Origin: Opitutaceae bacterium
GTDB lineage: Bacteria > Verrucomicrobiota > Verrucomicrobiia > Opitutales > Opitutaceae
Reading direction: 5' to 3'
Length of the DNA stretch: 9,456 bases
Assembly: GCA_025352845.1 (NCBI GenBank)
Contig: JANXSC010000187.1
Coordinates: 1-9,456 of the forward strand
A model generated the notes under the pieces. The model saw only the letters and a list, made by a program, of their open reading frames with translations, did no database searches and had not been told where the DNA came from. Shown here piece by piece: positions 1 through 5,848 of this stretch (the stretch's first letter is position 1; every line of letters starts with the position of its first letter). The translations under genes and the position numbers were made by a program.

Positions 1-724
1 CCTGATAGATCGCGGCGCAGGCCCAGTCGAGGCGGCGGCGTTTTTGAAACTGACCTGGTGACTCCCCGCTCAGTTGCACGAAACGCTTGCGGAAATTCTC
101 GTAGCTGAGGCCGCTCTCACGCGCGACTTCCTGCGGCGTCAGCCAACCGCCCGCGCCACGGTGACCGAGCAGTCGCAAGCTTTTCTCCAACCACGCGTCC
201 CGCCCCGGCGCTTTCGTCGCATCGCCATCGATCGCGATCATTTCGGCGAGCACGTCGAGGAAGTGACCGAGCGCGCGCAGCGGCGCACCGGCCGAACCGC
301 GCGGTTCGTTTTCCAGCACGGCGTGCAAGCGGCGCTGCCAGTGATTCGGCGCGCCAACGCGCAGCACCGGACGCTCCGGTCGGATCAGGCCGAGTTTGCG
401 CCACAGATCAAACTGCGGGCCGGAGAAAACGAAATAAACCTGCGTCCATTCCTCGCCCGGTTGCGGCCCGTAGGCATGCGCGATCTCGGGGAAGACGATC
501 ACGGCATCGCCCGGTTCGAGCGCGAGATCGGCACCGCGCGCGTCGCGGTAATAGCCGCGCCCCTCGATCATCAGCACCAGCGCATAGCTGCCCAAAACTC
601 GCATGGCGGCGGGATCGATACCCGCGACATTCTTGAGGCGACCGGCCAGCTGAAGCTCGCCTGCCGCCGTGCGCAACGGACTTTGGAGCCAAGGCTGATC
701 GGGAGGCGGGACGGCGCGCGGCAT
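1..724 (-). CDS. AraC-family transcriptional regulator with N-terminal cupin domain (3' end cut off by window edge)
   Basis: Reading the minus strand from the ATG at 724-722 gives 241 codons without a stop, running off the left edge. Residues about 40-105 look like the beta-rich cupin sensor domain of AraC regulators (LMIEGRGYY, then LEPGDAVIVFPEIAHAYGP). Residues about 194-241 hold the first helix-turn-helix of the AraC DNA-binding domain (LTPQEVARESGLSYENFRKRF, then SGESPGQFQKRRRLDWA). The second helix-turn-helix lies beyond the window. Such proteins bind a small effector in the cupin domain and activate or repress nearby genes. The gene diverges from the dioxygenase at 798, so that gene and those after it are its likely targets; this is inference. 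The ATG at 743 is followed at once by a stop, so 724 is the best start. No strong ribosome-binding site is visible. The family call is firm; the ligand is unknown. Confidence 0.92.
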   Translation of the reverse strand, partial: MPRAVPPPDQPWLQSPLRTAAGELQLAGRLKNVAGIDPAAMRVLGSYALVLMIEGRGYYRDARGADLALEPGDAVIVFPEIAHAYGPQPGEEWTQVYFVFSGPQFDLWRKLGLIRPERPVLRVGAPNHWQRRLHAVLENEPRGSAGAPLRALGHFLDVLAEMIAIDGDATKAPGRDAWLEKSLRLLGHRGAGGWLTPQEVARESGLSYENFRKRFVQLSGESPGQFQKRRRLDWACAAIYQ

Positions 725-726
725 CG

Positions 727-773
727 CCGCCCAAAATTTACATGAGTTCTCCCAGTTCAACCATTTTGTGCGG
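727..773. promoter_or_regulatory. Imperfect inverted repeat in the divergent intergenic region, candidate operator
   Basis: CCGCCCAAAAT (727-737) and ATTTTGTGCGG (763-773) are inverted copies matching at 10 of 11 positions, separated by 25 bp. They lie between the AraC regulator start (724) and the dioxygenase ATG (798). The left arm ends 3 nt from the regulator's start codon, and the right arm is 24 nt upstream of the dioxygenase start. A TTTACA hexamer at 737-742 could be a -35 box for the rightward genes, but no convincing -10 box sits at the right distance. An operator for the AraC protein is inference from position; AraC-family proteins often bind direct rather than inverted half-sites. 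Confidence 0.35.
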
Positions 774-797
774 GAGATAACGCGAGTATCCTGCGGC

Positions 798-1733
798 ATG
801 AGCACCCTCACCGCCCTGCCCCAGCTCTATTCCTACGGCCACGCGCTCGACATGGCCGAAGACAAGGCCGGCCTCCTGCGCGATTCGATGGACGCCGCCG
901 ATGACGTCGAGGAGTTGCGCCGACGTTTCACCGCCGACGGCTATCTCTACATGAAAGGTTACCTCGATCGCGACGAGGTGCTCAACGCGCGCGCGTCACT
1001 CACTGCGCGCCTCGCCGCGGAGGGTGTGTTGGACACCACGCGACCGCATATCAGTGGCTACGCCGCGCCCGGCGGCGGCTACGCCTTCAAGCCCGAGGTC
1101 ACGAACAACAATCCCGCCGTTCAAAACCTCCTCTACTCTGGCCGCCTGGCCGAATTCTACCGCCGTTTTTACGGCGAGGAAATCAGCCACTACGATTTCA
1201 CCTGGCTGCGCGCGATCGGTCCGGGCAAAGGCACCAACCCGCATTGCGATCTGCCTTACATGGGCCGCGGCACGCACCGCCACATGACGTGCTGGGTGCC
1301 CTACGGGGACATCTCGTTTGAGCTCGGCGGGCTCGTCGTGCTCGAGGGATCGCACAAGCGCATGGACCTGCTGGAAAACTACGTTTATCGCGACGTGGAT
1401 TCCTTCTGCGAAAACAAACCCGAGCAGGTTGCCAACGCCAAAAACGGCGCCAAGGGCTTCGGCTGGACCTTCTCCGGCACGCTCTCGCACAACCCGCCCG
1501 TGCTCCGCAACAAATTCGGCGGGCGCTGGCTCACGACGGAATATCGCGCGGGCGATTTCATCACGTTCGGGATGTTCACGGTCCACGCCTCGCTCGACAA
1601 CCGCACCTCGAATCTCCTGCGCATCTCGAGCGACAGCCGCTACCAACGCGCGAGCGACCCCATCGACGAGCGCTGGGTCGGCGCCAATCCGCCGGGGCAC
1701 ACGACGGCCGGCAAGCGCGGGCGAATCTGCTGA
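798..1733 (+). CDS. PhyH-like Fe(II)/2-oxoglutarate-dependent dioxygenase
   Basis: A 311-residue protein of the phytanoyl-CoA dioxygenase (PhyH) family. These enzymes use Fe(II), O2 and 2-oxoglutarate to hydroxylate small substrates, releasing succinate and CO2. The metal triad is visible as H149-x-D151 (NPHCDLPYMGRG) and a distal H263 (FTVHASLDNRT). R275 (NLLRISSD) stands where the 2-oxoglutarate-binding arginine is expected. The segment FELGGLVVLEGSHKRMD (about 174-190) is typical of the beta-helix core. An in-frame GTG at 768 would add ten residues (MREITRVSCG) that do not look like family sequence, so the ATG at 798 is preferred. It heads the plus-strand gene group and is transcribed away from the AraC gene, a common arrangement in Verrucomicrobiota as far as I recall. 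The family is broad, so the substrate cannot be named. Confidence 0.93.
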   Translation: MSTLTALPQLYSYGHALDMAEDKAGLLRDSMDAADDVEELRRRFTADGYLYMKGYLDRDEVLNARASLTARLAAEGVLDTTRPHISGYAAPGGGYAFKPEVTNNNPAVQNLLYSGRLAEFYRRFYGEEISHYDFTWLRAIGPGKGTNPHCDLPYMGRGTHRHMTCWVPYGDISFELGGLVVLEGSHKRMDLLENYVYRDVDSFCENKPEQVANAKNGAKGFGWTFSGTLSHNPPVLRNKFGGRWLTTEYRAGDFITFGMFTVHASLDNRTSNLLRISSDSRYQRASDPIDERWVGANPPGHTTAGKRGRIC

Positions 1734-1740
1734 GCAAGAT

Positions 1741-1836
1741 TGTCATTCTGAGCACAGCGAAGAATCCAGTTGGATATTCGCACCGCCGAGCCGAAATGAG
1801 AATCACATTGGATTCTTCGCTCCGCTCAGAATGACA
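1741..1836. repeat. Palindromic intergenic repeat: 28-bp arms, 40-nt loop
   Basis: The arms at 1741-1768 (starting TGTCATTCTGAGCACAGC) and 1809-1836 are inverted copies matching at 26 of 28 positions; the mismatches are two adjacent bases (AC versus GG). The 40 bases between them form the loop. The element almost fills the gap between the dioxygenase stop and the ferritin-like gene. The core CATTCTGAG...GAAGAATCC resembles a dispersed palindromic repeat I recall from several bacterial genomes; this is from memory, not a search. In RNA it would form a very stable hairpin whose 3' arm ends nine bases before the next start codon, so it may affect 3' end stability of the upstream message and translation of the downstream one. 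Confidence 0.93.
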
Positions 1837-1845
1837 GAAAAAAAT

Positions 1846-3162
1846 ATGGTCGCCTCCTCCAAGCTTCCGGCTCCCGCTGCGATCGGTCGCCTGGCCGCGG
1901 TGCAGGAGATGGCGCGGCTCCTTCGCCTCCTCTTCGAGGTTGAGCGAGAGTTTGTCCGCACCGCCACGACGCTCATCTACCGGGTCGGCGAGCCGGAGCT
2001 GAAATATCTCCTCTGCCAGCACGTCTGGGAATCCGCCGGCCACGCACGCTTTCTGCGCGAGCGCGGACGCGAACTCAGCGGCTTCGGCAACGGCGACGGC
2101 GTGCGCGACTCCATCCGCGCCCTCTTCAACGAAGCCGTCATGCCCGTCGACGGCGCGGTCGCGCTCGCCGGATTCTACCGCGTGCTCAAACCCGCGCTCC
2201 TCGCCGCCTACGCGCACTACTTGCGCGTCACCGATCACCTGGCCGACTGGCCGTCGAAAAAACTCGTCGAGGAATTCATCGCCGACGAGCAACGCCACGC
2301 GCGCGAGATCGCAAATTTCCTCCCAACGGCTGCGAGCGTGAGCGGGTGGAGCACACACCTCGCCGCCGCTCTCACCGATCTCGGCGGCTGGCTCGGCAAC
2401 TCTCCCCACGTTCCGCTTCCATCCGACTTTACGTGGGAGCACACGCGCCGCGCCTACGCCCACCCGCCAACCTGCAATCGCGGAAAATATCCCACCTGCT
2501 CCAGCGTTTTCAGTTTCGATCCCACCGAAACTCCCATCGTCCGCCCGTGGCTCGTCGATCCGAAGACCGATCCTCGCGTCATCCGCATCATGGTTTATGT
2601 CTGGCTGATGATGGAAATGGACGCGGTGGATTACCTCGCCACCATTTTCTACGACACGCCCGAGGCGGCGTTCGATCTGCATCACGACCTGGCGCGGCAT
2701 CTCTGGGATGAGTCGCGCCACAGCCAGTTCGGTTTCCGCCAGCTGCCGAAGCTTGGAGTCGATTTGATGACCGTCGAGCACTCGCTCGATCTCTACAATA
2801 TCCTCGTGCAGATGCCGCCCCACGAACGCTACGCGATGATGACGATGGAATTTGAGGCCGGCAGTTTCCCGACCAAGGCTCTCGTGATGGATCGCGTGCG
2901 CGAACTCAACGACTTCGAGGCCGACACCCTCCTCGCGTTCGACCGCAACGATGAGCAGAACCACGTCCGCTACGGCCACCGCTGGCTCCCCGAGATTATG
3001 GCGCTGTGCGGTGAGACACGCCCGGTCGAGGAGTTCGTCAAAGCCACGCGGGAAAAATTCCAGGAATATGCCGCGACCTACGGTGGCAAGACTCCGCACG
3101 ATCTTGGGCCAGAGACGCGCCTCACCGGTGAAAAGATCCTGCGACTTGCCGGAGTGGCGTGA
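1846..3162 (+). CDS. Ferritin-like protein with two tandem four-helix bundles, probable diiron protein
   Basis: A 438-residue soluble protein. The C-terminal bundle (about 245-385) has a full carboxylate/histidine set of the ferritin-like diiron type: E257 (LMMEMDAVDY), E289-x-x-H292 (WDESRH), E335 or E337 (MTMEFEAG) and E370-x-x-H373 (DEQNH). The N-terminal bundle (about 20-160) looks like a divergent copy: E31 aligns with E257, HVWESAGH (59-66) with HLWDESRH (285-292), and ADEQRH (146-151) with NDEQNH (368-373). Its third helix shows no matching glutamate, and S63 stands where E289 is. A linker (about 160-245) with two cysteines (C210, C218) joins them. Such proteins bind iron for oxidation, oxygenation or storage; which applies here is unknown. 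It follows a 2-oxoglutarate dioxygenase and precedes a dehydrogenase. ATG 1846 is chosen because the earlier in-frame ATG at 1831 lies inside the palindromic repeat. Superfamily likely; exact family not identified. Confidence 0.82.
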   Translation: MVASSKLPAPAAIGRLAAVQEMARLLRLLFEVEREFVRTATTLIYRVGEPELKYLLCQHVWESAGHARFLRERGRELSGFGNGDGVRDSIRALFNEAVMPVDGAVALAGFYRVLKPALLAAYAHYLRVTDHLADWPSKKLVEEFIADEQRHAREIANFLPTAASVSGWSTHLAAALTDLGGWLGNSPHVPLPSDFTWEHTRRAYAHPPTCNRGKYPTCSSVFSFDPTETPIVRPWLVDPKTDPRVIRIMVYVWLMMEMDAVDYLATIFYDTPEAAFDLHHDLARHLWDESRHSQFGFRQLPKLGVDLMTVEHSLDLYNILVQMPPHERYAMMTMEFEAGSFPTKALVMDRVRELNDFEADTLLAFDRNDEQNHVRYGHRWLPEIMALCGETRPVEEFVKATREKFQEYAATYGGKTPHDLGPETRLTGEKILRLAGVA

Positions 3163-3210
3163 GCGTTGGCGCGCCTACGGGTCGCCGAAAAATTTCCCCG
3201 CTCCCCTCTT

Positions 3211-3234
3211 GAGTGCGGCAGTGCGCCGCCTTTT
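3211..3234. repeat. Short GC-rich hairpin followed by T run (dispersed-repeat fragment or weak terminator)
   Basis: GCGGC (3215-3219) and GCCGC (3225-3229) form a 5-bp stem with loop AGTGC, followed by C and TTTT (3231-3234). It lies in the 105-nt gap between the ferritin-like gene and the Gfo/Idh gene. The flanking GAGTGCGGC...GCCGCCTTTT looks like a palindromic element I recall as common in Verrucomicrobiota, so it may be a repeat relic rather than a terminator. The stem is short, so attenuation between the two genes is only possible. Confidence 0.35.
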
Positions 3235-3267
3235 GCTTGTTCCTCCAGTCGATTTGTTCGCCGCCCC

Positions 3268-4371
3268 ATGACCCAGCCTCTGAAAACCTATCGCGCCGTG
3301 CTCGCCGGCACCGGCAGCATCGGCGATGCCCACGTCCGCGCCATCGAGGCCACGCAGGGCCGCGTGAAACTGATCGCGGCTGCCGATATAGATGCGACTC
3401 GCGTGCGCGATTTCACCACGCGCCACAAGATCTCGGAGTCGTTCACCGACTACGGCGCGATGCTGCACGCGACGAAACCCGACCTCGTGATCGTGGCCAC
3501 GCCGCCCGGGCAGCATTGCGCCATGAGCATCGCGGCGATGGAGGCCGGTGCCTGGGTCTGGTGCGAAAAGCCGCTCTGCGGTTCGCTCGCCGAGGTGGAC
3601 ACGATCGCGGCGGCGGAGCAGCGCACGGGGCGCTACACCGCGTGCGTTTTCCAGATGCGGTTTGCCTCGTCGACGGCGCACCTCCGCGATCTCGCCGGCT
3701 CAGGGCAGCTCGGCCGGCCGCTCGTCGCGGTGTGCAACACCCTTTGGTTTCGCGACGCCGCCTACTACGCCGCGCCGTGGCGGGGCACGTGGGCCGAGCT
3801 CGGCGGTCCGACGATGGGCCTCGGCATCCACGCCATGGATCACCTGCTCCATCTCTTCGGCGAGTGGAGCGACGTCCGCGCGATGGCCGCCACGCTCGAT
3901 CGCGTGATCGAGGTCGAGGATGTTTCGATGGCGATCGTGACGTTTGCGAATCGCGCGGTCGCCTCCGTCGTCAACAGCGCGCTCAGTCCGCGGCAGGAAA
4001 CCTATCTCCGGCTCGACTACCAGAAAGCCACCGTCGAGCTCACGCACCTCTACAGCTACGCGCGCGACAACTGGCGGCTCACGCTCGCGCCGGGCGCGCA
4101 GGACGAGGGCCTGTTGCAATCATGGCAGAGCTTTCCGCCCGATGTCGGTTCGACGCACGCCGCGCAACTTACCGCGCTCGTGGCCGACATGGATGCCGGC
4201 ACGCGCCCGCTCACCTCCGGCCACGAGGCGCGCCGCACCATTGAGCTGCTCGCGGCGATCTACAAATCGGCGTTCACCGGCGAAATCGTGCACGCCGGCT
4301 CCATCGCGCCCGGCGATCCGTTCTACGCCGCGGTGCATGGCGGCGGTCGCACCCGCGCACGCGCCAGTTAA
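3268..4371 (+). CDS. Gfo/Idh/MocA-family NAD(P)-dependent oxidoreductase
   Basis: A 367-residue protein of usual length for the family, which oxidises or reduces hydroxyl groups of sugars, inositols and related compounds using bound NAD(P). The N-terminal Rossmann fold starts with AVLAGTGSIGDAH (GxGxxG at 14-19) and ends strand beta-1/alpha/beta-2 at AAADID. VIVATPPGQHC (75-84) and the signature CEKPLCGS (99-106, catalytic-type K101) follow. The C-terminal domain has GGPTMGLGIHAMDHLL (179-194), with H188 and D191. The Asp usually found four residues before that His is G184 here. An upstream in-frame GTG at 3166 would add 34 residues without family character, so ATG 3268, just ahead of the Rossmann strand, is chosen. 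It starts a tight run with the next two genes (gaps of 18 and 17 nt). No export signal is visible, so it is probably cytoplasmic. Substrate unknown; a sugar or cyclitol is plausible. Confidence 0.95.
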   Translation: MTQPLKTYRAVLAGTGSIGDAHVRAIEATQGRVKLIAAADIDATRVRDFTTRHKISESFTDYGAMLHATKPDLVIVATPPGQHCAMSIAAMEAGAWVWCEKPLCGSLAEVDTIAAAEQRTGRYTACVFQMRFASSTAHLRDLAGSGQLGRPLVAVCNTLWFRDAAYYAAPWRGTWAELGGPTMGLGIHAMDHLLHLFGEWSDVRAMAATLDRVIEVEDVSMAIVTFANRAVASVVNSALSPRQETYLRLDYQKATVELTHLYSYARDNWRLTLAPGAQDEGLLQSWQSFPPDVGSTHAAQLTALVADMDAGTRPLTSGHEARRTIELLAAIYKSAFTGEIVHAGSIAPGDPFYAAVHGGGRTRARAS

Positions 4372-4389
4372 ACGACTTCATTTTTTCCC

Positions 4390-4911
4390 ATGAAACTCCT
4401 CCGCCCGTTTTCGCTCTCACTCCTCATCGCCGCGGGCGCACTCGCGCAGCCGGTTTTTCCCGGCTTGAAAAAGGCCCTGACCGACGCCGAATGGAAACGC
4501 GCCGGCCTCGACCAGCTCACCCCCGACCAAATCGGCGTGATCGATGCGGCGTTGATTCGCAGCCAGGCGCAGGTGATCGCCGCCGTCACCACGCCGCCGC
4601 CGCTCACGCCCGAACCCGGCAAAACCCCGCAGGAAAACGCCGTCGCACGTTCGCGTTTCTGGGAATTCTTCGGGCTCGGCAAGGGCGAAAACGTCGGCTG
4701 GCGCACCCAGGAACCGATGCGCGCCAAGGTCACGGGCTGGCAGGGCGCGAACCGTTTCTCCCTCGACACCGGCCAGGTCTGGGAAGGCGTGGAGCCGATT
4801 CCCTACGAGATTCTCGGCGCCACCGTCACCATCGAGGCGCGACCGCTCGGGGCGTTTGCGCTCAAGCTGAACGAAAACTCCGTCGCCGTGCGCGTGCGCC
4901 GGGTGAAATAG
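4390..4911 (+). CDS. Small secreted protein with C-terminal GWxGxxxFxLdxGQvW domain
   Basis: A 173-residue protein with a signal peptide: basic MKLLR, hydrophobic core FSLSLLIAAGALA and probable signal peptidase I cleavage after residue 19 (ALA-QP). The mature N-terminus has a helical segment (LTDAEWKRAGLDQLTPDQ, 30-47), then a Pro/Thr-rich linker (about 66-80). The C-terminal half (about 112-173) is a small beta domain with GWQGANRFSLDTGQVWE (117-132) and a basic end, VAVRVRRVK. From memory, that pattern and the preceding 'AGLDxLT' helix recur in uncharacterised periplasmic proteins of Gram-negative bacteria. No cysteine is present, so it is neither disulphide-bonded nor a lipoprotein. The start 18 nt after the upstream stop suggests cotranscription. 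Function unknown; probably periplasmic or extracellular. Confidence 0.85.
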   Translation: MKLLRPFSLSLLIAAGALAQPVFPGLKKALTDAEWKRAGLDQLTPDQIGVIDAALIRSQAQVIAAVTTPPPLTPEPGKTPQENAVARSRFWEFFGLGKGENVGWRTQEPMRAKVTGWQGANRFSLDTGQVWEGVEPIPYEILGATVTIEARPLGAFALKLNENSVAVRVRRVK

Positions 4912-4928
4912 TTTTCCTCCTCGATCCC

Positions 4929-5774
4929 ATGCTCCACCTCGCAAACCGCGACCTGCGTCTCGACCTCCTCGATCCGGTGGCCGATGCGGCTCGCCTTGGC
5001 GCGCGCTACTGCGCCGGCGGCTATGTGTGGCAAGTGCACGACCGAAAACTCGGGCCGCTCCTCAGTGGGCCGGAATTTCCGAAACCCGATCCCACGGCTT
5101 TCAACGGCCAGGGCCTCCCCGAGTCGTTTCGGAACCGCTCGCGCAGCGGCACGCCCTTCACCTGGTCCGGCGAGCAAGGCCTCGCGATCGGTGCCGGGAC
5201 GCTCACCCCCGGTGGCAAGGAAAACGGCACGCTCGCGCAGCCGTGCGCGTGGACGATCACCCCGGCCGCGGATCACATCGTGTTTCAAACCCGGCAGGCG
5301 CACGCCGGTTTCTCCTGCGAACTGACGCGCAAGATTGAACTCGCGGGCCGGACCGTGAACTCGCTCACGCAGCTCACCAACGTCGGCGAGGCGCCGCTCA
5401 CGCTGGAGTGGTTCCCGCATCCGTTCTGGGCTCTCACCGCCGGTCGCGCGCGCCTCGCATTACCCGCCGGCACGAACCTCCCGGAGAACCCCGGCTTCGC
5501 GATCGACGCGAAAGGCGCGCTCACATTCAAGCGTCCGTTCCTCACGAAAGACGACAGTCAGTTCGCGCTGCTCACGTTGCCCCCCGGACGCGAGCTCAAG
5601 CTCTCCGTCGATCACCCGAAGCTTAAGCGCGTAACTTTTCAGGTGAACTACGCGCCGAGCGAATGCCCGGTGTGGGCGAACGCGCACACCGCCTCGGTCG
5701 AGCCCTACCTCGCCCTCACGCTCGCCCCCGGCGAGACGCGCCACTGGCACGCGCGGCACGGGTTTGAAGTTTAA
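4929..5774 (+). CDS. Galactose mutarotase-like (aldose 1-epimerase superfamily) protein
   Basis: A 281-residue beta-rich protein. LTQLTNVGEAPLTLEWFPHPFW (about 147-168) matches the 'N.G..pl....HPYf' segment of aldose epimerase-like proteins, with H164 at the active-site histidine position. TASVEPYLALTLAPGETRHW (254-273) matches the C-terminal segment that carries the catalytic Glu in true mutarotases (E258 here). Early residues (GARYCAGGYVWQVHD, about 25-38) fit the superfamily's first strands. Mutarotases interconvert sugar anomers, and relatives bind other carbohydrates. Start ATG 4929, 17 nt after the secreted-protein stop; extending upstream would overlap that gene. No signal peptide is seen, so it is likely cytoplasmic. 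Its place next to a Gfo/Idh oxidoreductase supports a role with a sugar-like substrate. Specificity is unknown, and a non-enzymatic carbohydrate-binding role is possible. Confidence 0.82.
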   Translation: MLHLANRDLRLDLLDPVADAARLGARYCAGGYVWQVHDRKLGPLLSGPEFPKPDPTAFNGQGLPESFRNRSRSGTPFTWSGEQGLAIGAGTLTPGGKENGTLAQPCAWTITPAADHIVFQTRQAHAGFSCELTRKIELAGRTVNSLTQLTNVGEAPLTLEWFPHPFWALTAGRARLALPAGTNLPENPGFAIDAKGALTFKRPFLTKDDSQFALLTLPPGRELKLSVDHPKLKRVTFQVNYAPSECPVWANAHTASVEPYLALTLAPGETRHWHARHGFEV

Positions 5775-5781
5775 GGTTTGA

Positions 5782-5804
5782 GGTAGGGCGGGCTTCAGCC
5801 CGCC
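5782..5804 (+). terminator. Palindromic hairpin (GCTTCAGCCCG family), probable terminator of the rightward genes
   Basis: GGCGGGC (5787-5793), loop TTCA and GCCCGCC (5798-5804) form a perfect 7-bp GC-rich stem followed by TTT. It begins 7 nt after the mutarotase-like stop. The unit starts GGTAG, like the in-gene palindrome at 9346, with which it shares GCTTCAGCCCG exactly. It therefore appears to belong to a dispersed palindromic repeat family that also fits a terminator role in this convergent gap. Confidence 0.6.
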
Positions 5805-5819
5805 TTTGAAATCCCGGAA

Positions 5820-5836
5820 GGCGGACTGAAGTCCGC
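5820..5836 (-). terminator. Second, inverted copy of the hairpin, probable terminator of the MFS gene
   Basis: GCGGAC (5821-5826), loop TGAA and GTCCGC (5831-5836) form a 6-bp stem. Its reverse complement matches 5788-5804 at 15 of 17 positions, and both differences fall on paired stem bases, replacing a G-C pair by an A-T pair. Read on the minus strand it lies 12 nt after the MFS stop codon. There is no long T run on that side, so termination efficiency is uncertain. Confidence 0.5.
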
Positions 5837-5848
5837 TCTCCATCGTTC

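Noticed and set aside
74..745. Plus-strand open frame of 223 codons in the AraC region
   Set aside because: The minus strand encodes a convincing AraC cupin plus helix-turn-helix; the plus frame has no recognisable domain.
1741..1836. CRISPR repeat or rho-independent terminator as explanation for the palindrome
   Set aside because: There is one unit with no spaced direct repeats, and no T run directly follows either arm on either strand; a dispersed palindromic repeat fits better.
1318..1845. Upstream extension of the ferritin-like frame through the palindrome into the dioxygenase gene
   Set aside because: The extension is antiphase to the dioxygenase and gives Ser/Arg/Thr-rich shadow sequence; homology-like sequence begins only after 1846.
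1576..3099. Long minus-strand open frame (507 codons) antisense to the ferritin-like gene
   Set aside because: It mirrors a clearly conserved plus-strand gene; its translation has no recognisable domain and it crosses the palindromic repeat. High GC content with strong third-position bias leaves long antisense frames open.
4491..4928. Upstream extension of the mutarotase-like frame over the secreted-protein gene
   Set aside because: The extension is Arg/His-rich shadow sequence of the secreted-protein gene, while ATG 4929 follows that gene's stop closely.
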